From contig RPFO01000629.1 in assembly GCA_009746045.1 (NCBI GenBank), positions 641,801-705,800 of the forward strand: a stretch of 64,000 bases of DNA. The letters are read 5' to 3'. The notes under the pieces were generated by a model, which made no database searches, had not been told where the DNA came from, and worked only from the letters and a program-made list of their open reading frames with translations. Position numbers and translations under genes: made by a program. Below, piece by piece: positions 41,226 to 53,000 of this stretch. Source of the stretch: Mesostigma viride. Its lineage: Eukaryota > Streptophyta > Mesostigmatophyceae > Mesostigmatales > Mesostigmataceae. Each line of letters starts with the position of its first letter. Positions within the stretch are counted from its first letter, which is position 1.

Positions 41226-41873
41226 ACCCCGGGATTAAAAATTAAATTGAATTATATCATGACTCCGTTGGGAGATCATGTAGCACGTCTTCCCTTGCTT
41301 GACGGGATGGACGTGGGCGAAGCCGCGGAACCGCGACCTAAGCTGACTCTAAGCTATAATCTAGAACATCCTAAACTAACTAGTACGCTACTCAGCAAAG
41401 CGCCCCTTCCGGCTCCTGGGGGGGGCCGGCCGGGGGCCTGCCCACCGACAGGGGCTGGCAGGTGTGAGCGGCTGGACAATCGTCTTCCACCTCTTCTTGT
41501 TCTGCATAGTAGCTGCCAGTCCAAGCAAGAGAGAGAGAGGAAATGCGCGGTGTTCAAACTGGGCTGGGACCACTATAGGTCGGCCAGCAACTAGCGCTGC
41601 TGTGTATTAAGTTCATGGCAGGTTTACCCATCTTTCTAGGAATGTCCTTGGCCGGGGCCAGGCCAGGTACGTCAGGATATATATGCCACCCTGCATGCCG
41701 GTTGGCCAAGCCGCTGGGGCCGGGCTGGCCAGATCGACCGAGCTGGCCAGATCGACCGAGTGTCTACCTGACTCGCGGGTGCGAGCAAGATGTCCAACGA
41801 TCATGCTATCCTACGCAGTGCCTAATCTCGTCCGAAATGCGAGGCATACCCTGATGCAAAGACTCTACTAATA
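41226..41873 (-). mobile_element. LINE 3' part, downstream side of the interrupted copy
   Basis: On the minus strand the sequence reads SLHQGMPRISDEIRH and, after a frameshift, MIVGHLARTRES, matching DLYQGMPYITSTIK and LVGHLARTN of the LINE at 61 kb. Next come KKRWKTIVQ (about 41495) and a stop. A diverged form of the conserved hairpin (CTCCCAACGGAG, 41265-41276) and an AATTCAATTTAATT tail (41228-41255) follow. This is the downstream half of a LINE split by the element at 41876-44199. Confidence 0.72.
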
Positions 41874-41875
41874 AA

Positions 41876-44199
41876 TCGGTTTTCTCTGAATATAGTTTAA
41901 TTAACGCATGCGGGAAAGATAAGGCCGCCATGCCTTGGCCTGGATGTGGAAGGCTGTCTGCGACATGGGCTGACTAATTCGATTTGTACAAAGGGTTTCC
42001 TGCTCGCCCGAATTTTCCTTGGATGACCCGGTTGTTTATAAGGGTCGGTGGTTATTAATTAGCGGTCCGAGAAAATTAATTGTAGGTTTTATACGACTTC
42101 ACTTGCAAAGATTCGTGTTTGGTTGCACCAGCTGAGGTTAGGTGGGGACCTGTAGGGTCGGCTGGTTGCTTACCGAATCTTTGGCTGATTTGGGTTATTT
42201 AGTGAGTCGTGATTAATTATTGTAAAGTGGATTCGGACCGGCCCAAGGGGTCGATGGGCGCGTTTTATGTTTGTCAGTCTTGGGAACCTTGTACAACTAC
42301 CTGTACGGTTAACGCACTAGCCTGGGGGTGCGTGGCCACGCTGTTTGTAGTGGCGTTTTCAGCACTGTTCAGGCCGGTGTGTGACGCATGCCGGTGTTAA
42401 TTCATTTAGGATGATGTCAGCTTGTGTGTCGGCGGGCCATGCCTTAAGCAAGCTAGGCAGGCAATGATCCGCAATTGTTTCTTTCACAATGGCGGCAATG
42501 GCCGCCTGTGCAAAATTGCACATTCTAGCGCGGGTTGCATCTGTCTTGTAGCCGAGGCAGATGGTGGCACAACCGCTAAGTTGTTCGACCAAGCATAGTA
42601 TAGTTGGTCGTGCAACGGAAAGAAAATTTAAATTTACCCCCATGTCGTTTTCCCCGGCTGCGGGTCTTTTTGACATGGGCGAAGGATGGGGCGCTACTCC
42701 GGCGGTTTGGCCAGCTTCGGCGGAGCTGTTTATAAGTTTCTAAAACAGCTCTAGTGTCACATCGCAGGCTTGCCACCGTGCGATGGTGCGTGGGACGTGA
42801 CCTGGACTCAAAAGGTCCCGAACCAGGATCCTGTCAGCAACGACCTTTTTTGTCATAAAATATTTTTTGTGGCGGCAGGTCAGTTGTCCAGCTGCCCCTG
42901 CCGAGGAGGGGTGGTTGGGGACAATAGGAGCCGCGCGAGAGTTGCGCTCCGAAGCTAGAAATTTCCCTATTGCGAGACTCGAGTTGGGGAGGGCGTCTCA
43001 GGGAGGCGAGGCTACGCCAGACCTTTGTCGTTCCTTTTCGTCTCAGCACCTGCTGCGCGGCTCAGTCTATTATGGTGTCGTAAAACCTCTTTCCTTTTTG
43101 GACGGTTCCGGAATTGCGAAATGCTGGCTCTTTTTGAGGGCTTGCTTTTGGGGTGGTCACCGGCTTGTGTCGCATTGTAACCAGCGGGCCCCTGCGGGGG
43201 TTAATATAGCCTAGCGCGGGCTGAGTCGCCATTTAAGATGTTGCGACACGCTCTTTCGCGCACGGTGGTCATGAGTTTAATCGGCGCAATGGGGTTGGCG
43301 CCAGGGGGGGTAATTGGGTGGAGGCTTCTTGCTTCCGCGTGCGGATTGAGAAACCTTAAGGCCACTGTTAACTGCTGCATTTGTGGCAGGGCTCCACTTA
43401 TTGTATTCAATCAAATGCTGGTCTTCTTGGGAGCTGAGTGATCTTAATCGGTTTTCTCTGAATATAGTTTAATTAACGCATGCGGGAAAGATAAGGCCGC
43501 CATGCCTTGGCCTGGATGTGGAAGGCTGTCTGCGACATGGGCTGACTAATTCGATTTGTACAAAGGGTTTCCTGCTCGCCCGAATTTTCCTTGGATGACC
43601 CGGTTGTTTATAAGGGTCGGTGGTTATTAATTAGCGGTCCGAGAAAATTAATTGTAGGTTTTATACGACTTCACTTGCAAAGATTCGTGTTTGGTTGCAC
43701 CAGCTGAGGTTAGGTGGGGACCTGTAGGGTCGGCTGGTTGCTTACCGAATCTTTGGCTGATTTGGGTTATTTAGTGAGTCGTGATTAATTATTGTAAAGT
43801 GGATTCGGACCGGCCCAAGGGGTCGATGGGCGCGTTTTATGTTTGTCAGTCTTGGGAACCTTGTACAACTACCTGTACGGTTAACGCACTAGCCTGGGGG
43901 TGCGTGGCCACGCTGTTTGTAGTGGCGTTTTCAGCACTGTTCAGGCCGGTGTGTGACGCATGCCGGTGTTAATTCATTTAGGATGATGTCAGCTTGTGTG
44001 TCGGCGGGCCATGCCTTAAGCAAGCTAGGCAGGCAATGATCCGCAATTGTTTCTTTCCCCTCCCTCCCACCCTGGAGGCTTCTTGCTTCCGCGTGCGGAT
44101 TGAGAAACCTTAAGGCCACTGTTAACTGCTGCATTTGTGGCAGGGCTCCACTTATTGTATTCAATCAAATGCTGGTCTTCTTGGGAGCTGAGTGATCTT
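41876..44199. mobile_element. Split-direct-repeat element (A1-internal-B1-A2-B2), non-autonomous
   Basis: The layout is A1 41876-42485 (610 bp), internal 42486-43318 (833 bp), B1 43319-43445 (127 bp), A2 43448-44057 (copy of A1), a 15-bp C-rich spacer, and B2 44073-44199 (copy of B1). I see no mismatch between the copies when reading them side by side. The dinucleotide AA lies at the left edge (41874-41875), the B1/A2 junction (43446-43447) and the right edge (44200-44201). This is the split-direct-repeat order of PAT/Ngaro/Kangaroo/TOC1-type tyrosine-recombinase retrotransposons, which integrate without target duplications. No reverse transcriptase or recombinase is encoded; the small frames (for example 63 aa in each A copy) are unremarkable. 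The element splits a minus-strand LINE. A plain tandem duplication with a deletion gives the same order but would not explain the clean reading-frame repair on excision. Confidence 0.75.
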
Positions 44200-44201
44200 A
44201 A

Positions 44202-46310
44202 GACCTATGTGTGGAATTTAACCCTGCATTCAGGACCTGTCGGAGCATCCTGGTCACCTTGCCATCCAGCTTGTCCGTGAGCGTCCATGCCTCGGCGCCC
44301 GGCCATAGGTGAGCACCGTGAAAACCAGGACCTTGAAGAGCACTCGCTTGCCGGGTGCTCGCCCAATATAGTAGTCCTTCGAGTGCCATGCAGTAGGGGT
44401 TGAGCGAACGAAGCCTAGCTGGCCCAGGCCAGGCGGCGGATGCGGAGGCCCACATCCTCGGCGCGGTGTCAGGGAGCATGAGATGCACGGCCCAGCATAG
44501 TGGTTTGAAGAAGCGCTTACGCCGGAACTGGACCAGTCCTTCCCGTCGAGCAGCCGGCCCGGCTTCGGCGGGTAACTGGTAGCCCCAATCACGTCATCGC
44601 CTTGAGCAGTTTTGGCACTAATCTCCAACCCCACCACCCGCGCACCTGCAAGCCCAGACAGTCCAACCAGGTCTGAATGTGCTCGGGGCCGGCCGGCGGC
44701 CGATGAGGGTGAGTATCATCCGCATAAATCACGTCGGACAGGCGGTAACCAGGGCCACCGCCGCCATATTCGCGATCGATGTCTGGACAAGCCGGGGCGC
44801 TCGAACATAAAGCGCGCACGCACTAGCTGCCCGGCGCATGACGTGATCCATGACAATATATAATGAACAGGGGAAATGGGTACAGGACACATGCAACCTT
44901 AGTACGGCAATACGGCGAAAACTCGGCGTATCGCGTATTTCGTATAATATGGCGTATGTGCGCATACTACCTCTAGAGTCGTACTAGTTATCTAGCTAGT
45001 ACGGCAATACGCCAAACCTCGGCGCCATTGCGTATTTCGTATACTGATACGGCGTATAATACGGCGTACTATAGCTCACAGCCTTACACTGCTTGCCACA
45101 CCCGTGCATCAGTGGTGACTGAAGCCTGGGGAATGCATGGTGGGGTGGTGCCTTCCGCAGTGCGCACTATTCTGCCTGTGAGCCCTCATGGCAGCCGGCG
45201 AATCAGGCAGCAATAAATGCTGGTGGGGGCACAGGATCCAGAGCTAGGATGGCCCAAAGAGCCTCCCAGCAGCAGAGGACCGTGTCGAAAGCCTTGATAT
45301 AGTCAACAAAAATGAAGACCAGCGGAACACCATCACCAGTGAGGGCACTGAATGGCGACGCATGCACCAGTCCTCCCCCGGGATAATAGAGCACTCAAAC
45401 TAGTTGTCTAGATGGCGGTGGCCGGGGGCAATCGATTATGGGATAGCTAGGTTAGGCATTACAGCACATGAAATAATATTAGTTAGCGCATGTAGCGTTC
45501 TAGTTCCTCCAAGTAGCTCTGGAACCTTGTGGCCATCAGCTTGCGCCTTAGACGACGTCTTGAGCCCACCTCATCTTTGTAGCATAAGCTATGCGTCAGC
45601 CTACCTACTATGGTATTACATGGTTGGATTGCACCCACAGTGATGCGCCCCGGCAGTGACCACATGCATGTGCTGTGGAGAGTCTAGCGCTCAGACTGTG
45701 GCCTGCCGGCGTTTGCGGCAGTGATCGAGATTAAGCTACTGCATGGGCGCGCGCCCTCCCTAAATGGGCACAGCATAACTAAATAAAGCTAGGTACCATC
45801 TGGTGTGTGGCACATCATGTGCACACATGTACACGGCTAAATAATGCTACTAAGTCATCAGCTGACCAGTATGGGGCCCGTAATAGGCATACATGCATGT
45901 ACAAGGCCACGGTGGCTACGCCTTACTATTCTACACTACTACTGCTGTATTCCGTTAAGCTGGGGTGGCTGGAGGTGCTCATATGGGGGGGTCGCTTGCC
46001 AGGGCTTCAGGTGGCCGACGTAGATGGGGCCCCGCCCCCTTCCAGTACACCGGCTTCCCCGCCGCGGTCTGCCGGAGCTGGAGGTAGGTCGGCCATAGCT
46101 CCCGTCGCCGTTGTTGCGCTGCGCCAGGGTCAAGTCGTCGTCCAGGGTGAAGTGGTGAGTCTTCTCGAGCCGCTTGCGGCGTCTTCAAGATTCAAACGAA
46201 ATGTTGTCTGCCGGGTTCTCAAAGATGAGCAGAAGCGGAGGCACCCCCGCCTTACCCCGCGAGCGGGGAAGGCGCCAAGGCGGAGGGCCTCCAGCTTCAT
46301 CTCACCAGGA
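44202..46310 (-). mobile_element. LINE remnant: ORF1 tail and reverse transcriptase
   Basis: Minus-strand pieces in order: the ORF1 C-terminus (LTLAQRNNGD, VYWKGAGPHL; about 46190-45970); reverse transcriptase motif A (VFIFVDYIKAFDTV; about 45325-45285); motif C (YRLSDVIYADDT; about 44755-44720); thumb region ending VLFKVLVFTVLTYG; then LTDKLDGKVTRMLRQVLNAG up to 44206, where the split-repeat element interrupts it. Several frameshifts and losses mark it as dead. Its downstream half continues at 41873. Confidence 0.75.
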
Positions 46311-46679
46311 TCATTTATTGAGGATCATGCACATGAACAACTTGAGTGCGGAGCTCTGGATGCACACTCCTCAGTAGTTGGCGGGGCCATCATCAGGGGC
46401 CGGAACCTTCGGTTTTGTACACTGCATACATTTGTAATACGGTAGCTGTGCTGCCACTCAGGAATGATTCGGCTGCGTGTCGAAAAGCAGGATCCGGTTG
46501 CACATACGTTATTAGCAGGAACCCCGTGAGCGCCGTCAGTCGGGGGCTCGGGTCGGGGAGCTGGTCAGGTCCTGCGGCAGCGTAGAAGCGGAGCATGCAT
46601 ATATAAATTAGCATGGTTATTAGGCTGTTTTACTTCATTCGGCCGCGGTGTGCATGGATCGAGTGTCCCATGCCGGCTG

Positions 46680-46790
46680 TAGTTGTTTTGTCGTGGTATC
46701 TCTTGTTACAGTAGCGTTGGCTTTGTTTATTTTTACGTTACTGGGTGCCTTTACCCTGATGTAAGTAATTATATTTTTATTATATAAAGC
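46680..46790 (+). repeat. Second-family 3' end copy (GTAAGTAATTATA type)
   Basis: It contains TTTGTCGTGGTATCTCTTGT, AGCGTTGGCTTTGTTTA, GGGTGCCTTTACCCTGATG and TAAGTAATTATATTTTTA. It is nearly identical to 49411-49512. A short AAGT run follows (46791-46810). Confidence 0.7.
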
Positions 46791-47029
46791 ATAAGTAAGT
46801 AAGTAAGTACTTGCGTGTCATGCGCAAAGGCATGCCACGGAGCCACTATGCTAATCTCATTAGAAAAATAATTACACAAAAGTTTAAACAAATATCGTCT
46901 GCATCATCCCCCAACCGTTAAGCACTAGATGGGGATCGATGTAATCCTCATCCGATCTGTCCTCTACTGTAATGGCAGACGAGGCGGTAGTATAGCGGCT
47001 ATCCTCAGGACCAATAACCTCCACCTCAG

Positions 47030-48060
47030 TGCGGACTTCTACCCTGGCTAGCAACGGGCCGCAGGGCCCGTGGGGAGAAAACAGGAGCATACCCCTCGGG
47101 AAGGCCGCTTATCGCAGATGGCAGCCCATTTCTCCTTGTCAATCATGCGGGCGCGGAGTACGGATAGTCCCAGAAGCCCTGCATCTTCAAGCAGTTGTGT
47201 CACATAGGTCCGGGTCGCGCCGCGCCGGTGCCCGGCGCGCGCAAGTTTGCCAGTGGGTTGCGATGGGACAACGGTGGACCCTGCCATTGGAGGAGCGGTG
47301 TCTACCTGGTTGGCCCGTCTTAAGCCCCCCGGCAGGGCTCACATCGGTATTCACCTGGTCTGTGCGGGCAAGATGGCCGGCAATTAAGAGGCGGCGGCCG
47401 GTGTCGGATGGTATGGGTGACAAGAGGGAGCTCGCAGTAGAGCTCGGCCCGGGTGCGGCGTTCTTGGTAGCGGACGCCGAGGATATGACGGAGCATTCGA
47501 GTGACGGTGCCGTCAAGCTGCTGGCTCAGCGCCTGGTCCAGGGTCCACGCTGATCAGAATAAAGGAGGATGCTGAGGACAAGGGCCTTGAACAGAATGCG
47601 CTTGCGTCGCTCACTCAAGTAGCGACAGGTCCAGAACCTGTCGAGGCGGCGGAGGGCCGCCCAGCCGGCCTGGCCAATGCGGGTGTTGATGTCGTCGGCC
47701 GTGGAGGGAAGCCAGCTGCCATTGAAGGAGCAGTTCAGAAGCGAGTCGCCGGGGGGACGGGGCTGCCGTCCAGCAAGAGGAGGGTGGGTGGGGCTATCCC
47801 AGCAGGGAAGCCGATGGCCATGACCTCCGTTTTCTTGCTGATCATAAGCCCCACCGCCCGCGCTTCCAGTGATAAGCTGTCTAGCCACAGTTGGGCTGAC
47901 TCCGGGGTTTCCACGAGTGTCGTGTCATCAGCGTAGATCAGATCGCTCAGGCGGTAGGGTGGGTCAACCCCGCCGTAGCTGGCGTACTCCGTGACCTCGA
48001 TCCCCGGCGGGCGCCCCTCCACCCGGGCGAAGCGGGCTTGTGCACGCCGCATAAAGCATA
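47030..48060 (-). mobile_element. LINE reverse transcriptase remnant (YADDT type)
   Basis: The minus strand gives YRLSDLIYADDTTLVETPE with VGLMISKKTEVMA (about 47960-47840), the post-RT region RKRILFKALVLSILLY (about 47610-47570), QLDGTVTRMLRHILG (about 47520-47475), TRTYVTQLLEDAGLLGLSVL and MIDKEKWAAI (about 47215-47125). It is the same family as the copies at 44-46 kb and 61 kb. The frame is broken several times and the 5' part of the RT is absent. Confidence 0.78.
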
Positions 48061-50055
48061 TTATAGATCGTCATAACTTGGCACGTACGTGTACACGTGT
48101 TTGCACATTTATGTCGGAGTTGAAATATATCGAGACACCTATCAAGGAGACAACCAGCACAGGCCAGAAATCGGGAGAATCCGGACCATGGTAGCTCGAG
48201 CCTGCCGTTATCTTGTCCGCGTTTTCGAGTCGTTCAGGATGATGAACATGAATGGAGATGGAAATGTGTAGCCTTGTGCATTGAAATTATGGCTGGCTTA
48301 CGTGTAGAGCGACTAGATATGACCGAGACGGTGGGGCCGGAAACACCTCGCTTGATCATGGCTTGTGTTACGAGCCTAACTGGCCGGGATCAGTGTCTAG
48401 TGGTGAGCACAATTGTTGCGATCGCTCTCCCACCATTTACGAGGAAATCACCCGCAAATGGAAAACCACTGAAAAGGTCTAGCTAGCCAGTCATTATACG
48501 TTAGCCACATGTGTCATGTTTCCAAACGTCCAAGCACTGCACACGGTGCAAAGGCATAAATCCGGAGGACAGCACTTTCAAATGTGTGGCGGGAACCAAA
48601 AGCCCACGTGTGCCAGAAAACATCGTGTTGCTGCAGCGACGCGACGTCCGGTGAGGACAACGAATCCAGTGCCAAGCTCGGAACGGCCGCAAAGGAGAGC
48701 TGGCATCACAAGGTTCAGATGTGCGGAGATACTACGCATATAGTACTCCTACACACACAGATCTCGAATGATTTATCTAGTGCAAAATCCGAATGGCTTG
48801 CATCACTCCCCGGAAAGGAGAACTTTTCCGGTTGGCCTGTAGGTGTCAGCTGGCGATGCCTTAGGATCCGAGGAGACGTCCGTCCTATAGTCAGCAAAAG
48901 TTGGTGCGAGAGGTCCCCAGTTCGATTCCGGCCTGGATTCATTTGCAGATCGCGTTTTCCGCGGACCGGCACTGAACGCAAATGGTTTTCACCTTTGCGG
49001 CGTGCCAAATCAGAAACTACGCGCGATCCAGCCGGTCCACGACCTGTTTTTAGAGCTTGTGCCAAGGGGCAGCACCAAACGTCAAATGCATGTGGGTACC
49101 TATAGCTAAACGTGCACAGAGCTGAAGCTGGTGGCCCATGCATGCAGGCTAGATAATTGGAGCAAGATTATTGCTCTTAGCGCGCCAGCTGATCATCCTT
49201 CAATCTAGCTTCGTGCACTTATTAGCAGCCAGTCCATACGATGCAGCAAAACTTAGCTAGCCATAGCTAAAGGTGCATGGCCGGCCCTTATCGATATATC
49301 CATACATGCAATATATAATAAAAATATAATCCATACATGCATGCACATCACATATAACCAGGTAATGGCAAATTGGCACTGTACATATTTGAGTTGTTTT
49401 GTCGGCTGCAGTTGTTTTGTCGTGGTATCTCTTGTTACAGTAGCGTTGGCTTTGTTTATTTTTACACATGTGGGTGCCTTTACTATGATGTAAGTAATTA
49501 TATTTTTAAATACATATTTGAGTCAGTTTTGTCGAACTTGAGTATCAGTTATGTGCAGGAATGCCTCAATTATGAGGACAAAAATTCCAGTTATGCCTAA
49601 TTGCCTATACATGCATGCCTGCGCAGACTGGCTGCATGCAGGATAGTTGCGCTCCAGAGCGCCTACAGGCACCAGGGGGGGGGAATGCTGCTGATGTTTG
49701 ATTGTCACTAGTTACCTAACCCACACAGCACAAGTTGTGCTAGGCAAACGCCTCACTTGCCAGCCATGCTCTCGGGATGCCCACAAGGATCTCTTGTACA
49801 TAAGTCATTCTCACATTGCAAAACATACACGCCTTCAATTCACAACTTCGGCTCGAGTGGCCACCTGCTCCCAAAATAAATATAGTGATGATCTTCAAGG
49901 TTTCATGCCTCCACTGGCTGTCTCTTGATGACAACAGCATTGCCCATGCCCAGGCAGAGGCCAAGGCATCAGCATGCCTTGAGCGGCAGCCAGGCATCAA
50001 TAATTGAGCGCATGTAAAGATGGCAGACAAAGCCACTTTCCATCTCCTTTCTGGC
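48061..50055. other. Intergenic repeat-rich stretch, no gene
   Basis: This holds a copy of the GGAGACAACCAGCACAGGCC repeat at about 48147, an inverted copy of the CGCAAAGGTGAAAA repeat at about 48950-49010, and the second-family 3' end at 49411-49512. A tRNA B-box-like GTTCGATTCC at about 48920 has no foldable tRNA around it. Nothing else was recognised. Confidence 0.5.
49411..49512 (+). repeat. Second-family 3' end copy (GTAAGTAATTATA type)
   Basis: It is almost the same sequence as 46680-46790 (TTTGTCGTGGTATCTCTTGT through GTAAGTAATTATATTTTTA), in the same orientation. Confidence 0.7.
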
Positions 50056-53000
50056 TCATGGTGGAACCAGTTGTGACGTCTCGCCACGGCTGCACCATCT
50101 TTTCACCGTCATGTCCGGGCCCTTCCCGTCCACCTCGCAGGCGGACCAACTGGTGACATCCGTGCCGTCCACGGAGCAGAACCAGGGGGGGCAAGGCCAG
50201 TTGTCCTCCCCCTGCCCCTCGGCTCGCTTGAACCACAACTTGGTGGTGTGACCGAAGTACCTGCAAGGGATCATGGCAGAACAAAGGAGCCAAGGGTAGA
50301 CACCAGGAAGTTCTCACTAATGGTGTGGCTACGAGGCAGACCAGCTCCAATGAGCCAGCCTGTGCGCTAAAGGAAACCATGGCTTGCACATGGGTCCTTC
50401 ATGAGGAAAGCTTCTGTCCCTCAAAGTGCCCTGCCCTGTAGCTACGGTTGAGCTATAAACCCTCACCCCTTGAAATAAAAGCAGCACCCTCCACCTGCCG
50501 AATGCAAGCACCAAAGTCGTTAGGACCAAAGGGGCGATAATGGCCTCTCAGTGGGAGCGCTTGTGCCGCTGATAGCTTTCATTGTATGCAGACACATCTT
50601 TGATCAATATAGGTACAAGCAATGACGGTCGGTCAGAAGCATTCCACGTTGCGCACAACTGACTGCATGCGCGTACGTCAAGTCATCGAAACGGCGCATC
50701 CAGCACTCACATGCGTAGACCAGGAAAAAGCAAGTAGCAAAATGCAGCGGCAACGCCTGCAGGCAAGTGAATGCGCACCACCACCTGCCAAGGAAAGCAG
50801 GCGCCGCCCGCGTGCCAGTGGGCGGTACGTACCGGTGCAGTGAGCCCGCCGCGAAGTCTTCTGGAATCGACGTCTTCAGCCGCTGCTGGAAGAGCAAGTA
50901 ATCCGCATGCTCGCGCGTGATGCGAGCGGCCGACACCGGCGGCAGCGGGTGGCCCTCCACCTTTGCAAACGCTTCATCACTGCCATCCGTCCCCCACAGC
51001 ACGGGCGCACCGTAGAAGGGCGGCGCGGTCATGTGCGTGCCCAGTCCCGGTGAGATATGCTCGCGCAGCCAGTAGCCCTGCAGGCCTGCCTTGACCAGCT
51101 GCTGCAGCATGGCCGAGTAGCGCTTGAGCTCGCCCCACTCGGTCGCGCGCTCAGCCACACCGGGCGTGTAGTCGAGGTACACGTGGGCCACACGCACGCG
51201 AGATAGCGTGTCCCCCGCACCCTGGGTGGGGTTCATAGCGGGGGCAACAATGCGGCAGGCAATGTGTCAAGTTGTGAGGGAGCTCAGGCTAGCAAACGTA
51301 TCAAGTTAGGAAGGGTAAGGGCAGGCAATGTGTCCACAACTGAAAGGATTCAGTTATTGGCAAAAAGTTTGGGCATCGCTGAGCATATGCATTCCCTTCT
51401 CGCCCCTCCACCCTTGAATGCTTTTCTTATACAACACCTGTCCAAAACATAGCTCCCCTTCATGCATGCCATCCATCATAGGACACAGCTTTCGGTCAAC
51501 CAACTTCACGACGAGGCGCATTGTCACATGGGTGAGTGCAACCCACCCAGGAGAGACCGAGCAAACACATGCACACATGTGCACGGCCAGGCGCCCACAA
51601 CATCACACACAAGCACGCGGATGAGCATGTGCCCCCACGCCCCCACGCCCCCACGCCCCCACGCCCCCACGCCCCCACGCCCCCACGCCCCCACGCCCCC
51701 ATGCCCCCACGCCCCCACGCCCCCACGCCCCCACGCCCCCACGCCCCCACGCCCTAGTGGCCCTATCTGCACGCACCGCAAACACCTGGGGCTCCCACCC
51801 CTCCACATCCGCCCGCAGAAGGCAGAGCGGCGCCTGCGTGTCAGACGCCAGCACCTCGGCCAGCAGCTGTGCGCGCGCGACCACCTTGTGGAAGTCGCCC
51901 GTACTCAGGTCCATGTTCATGCCGCTGATGCTGGCCGTCTCCAGCAGGCCGCTGTTGGGCACAAACAGTGTGCGCGGGGTGGGGTCGGCGGCCAGGATCT
52001 CGGTGCGCAGGCGGAAGAGGGCCGGGTCGTCCAGCCGGTTGAGCCACATGCCGTAGATGAGGAAGGACCTGGCATATGTCACCAGCATCATCAGCATCAG
52101 CAGCAATGAGTGGGCCATGCCATGGGGCTGGCAACATCTGTTAATCCATTCATCAATTACATGGAAGACTAGCTACCGACGACGCGCCGCGGGTGATGTT
52201 GTCCGCTATCGCCACCTGTCCAATAGCAGCTTTCTACCATTCGACAGATTCAGGCAAATGCAAAGGTACTACTCACACACTACAAATGGTATTGCAGTAC
52301 TCTTTGGTTCTACAGACCCAAAGCCCCCGGCTGGACACCCACCCATGGCAGCAACACCCACCGCCTCCAACACCAGTTGCGAAAATGGCTCGATGGACTC
52401 GAAACCATGTAGGTTTTAGTTCCCAACCCTTCCTAACAGCCACCGCCCCTTTCCCCACACCAAGCGCGTGACTAAAAAACTGCCGACAGCCAAGCGCCCA
52501 AAACTTCCACACCGCAGCGGCAGCGGTCTGGTGCCGTACAGGTGCCAGCGGAAGGATGCCTGGATCGATGGATCAATATATTGCACACGTAGAGACGCAC
52601 TGTCCTGTTGCCAGTGGCACGTCCGCATCCATACACTGGCAGCACCGGTTGCAGTTGCTATAGCCGTGTGCATAAACTCAGTCATCATCATCCCACTCTT
52701 TGCTATACCTGTGTGAAGAAGAAGAAACAAAAAGAAAGTGATAACAATAATCACTGAGTGAAAGCAATCAAGGCCAATGCTAGCACAAACAGAAGTCTGG
52801 GAAACCATAGCCACACTTTGACCATACGCCACCGCAACCCCGCATGCTTCTGTGTGTCCGTGTGTGTGTGTGTGTGTGTGCGCGCGCGCGTATGTGTGTG
52901 TGTGTGTGTCAGCCATGCGTTCTGTGCGCCAGCACTCACTGCGCGGTCGGGTCGGCCTCCCACGACGTCACCCGGCACCCGAGCGCACGCCCCAGCATGC

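Noticed and set aside
41876-44199. Interpretation as an LTR retrotransposon or Helitron
   Set aside because: The ends do not have TG...CA or TC...CTRR termini, there is no target duplication, and the B module after A2 is not explained by LTRs.
48890-48945. tRNA-like B box GTTCGATTCC
   Set aside because: The T-stem does not pair and no acceptor stem or D-arm can be folded around it; at most a decayed SINE head.
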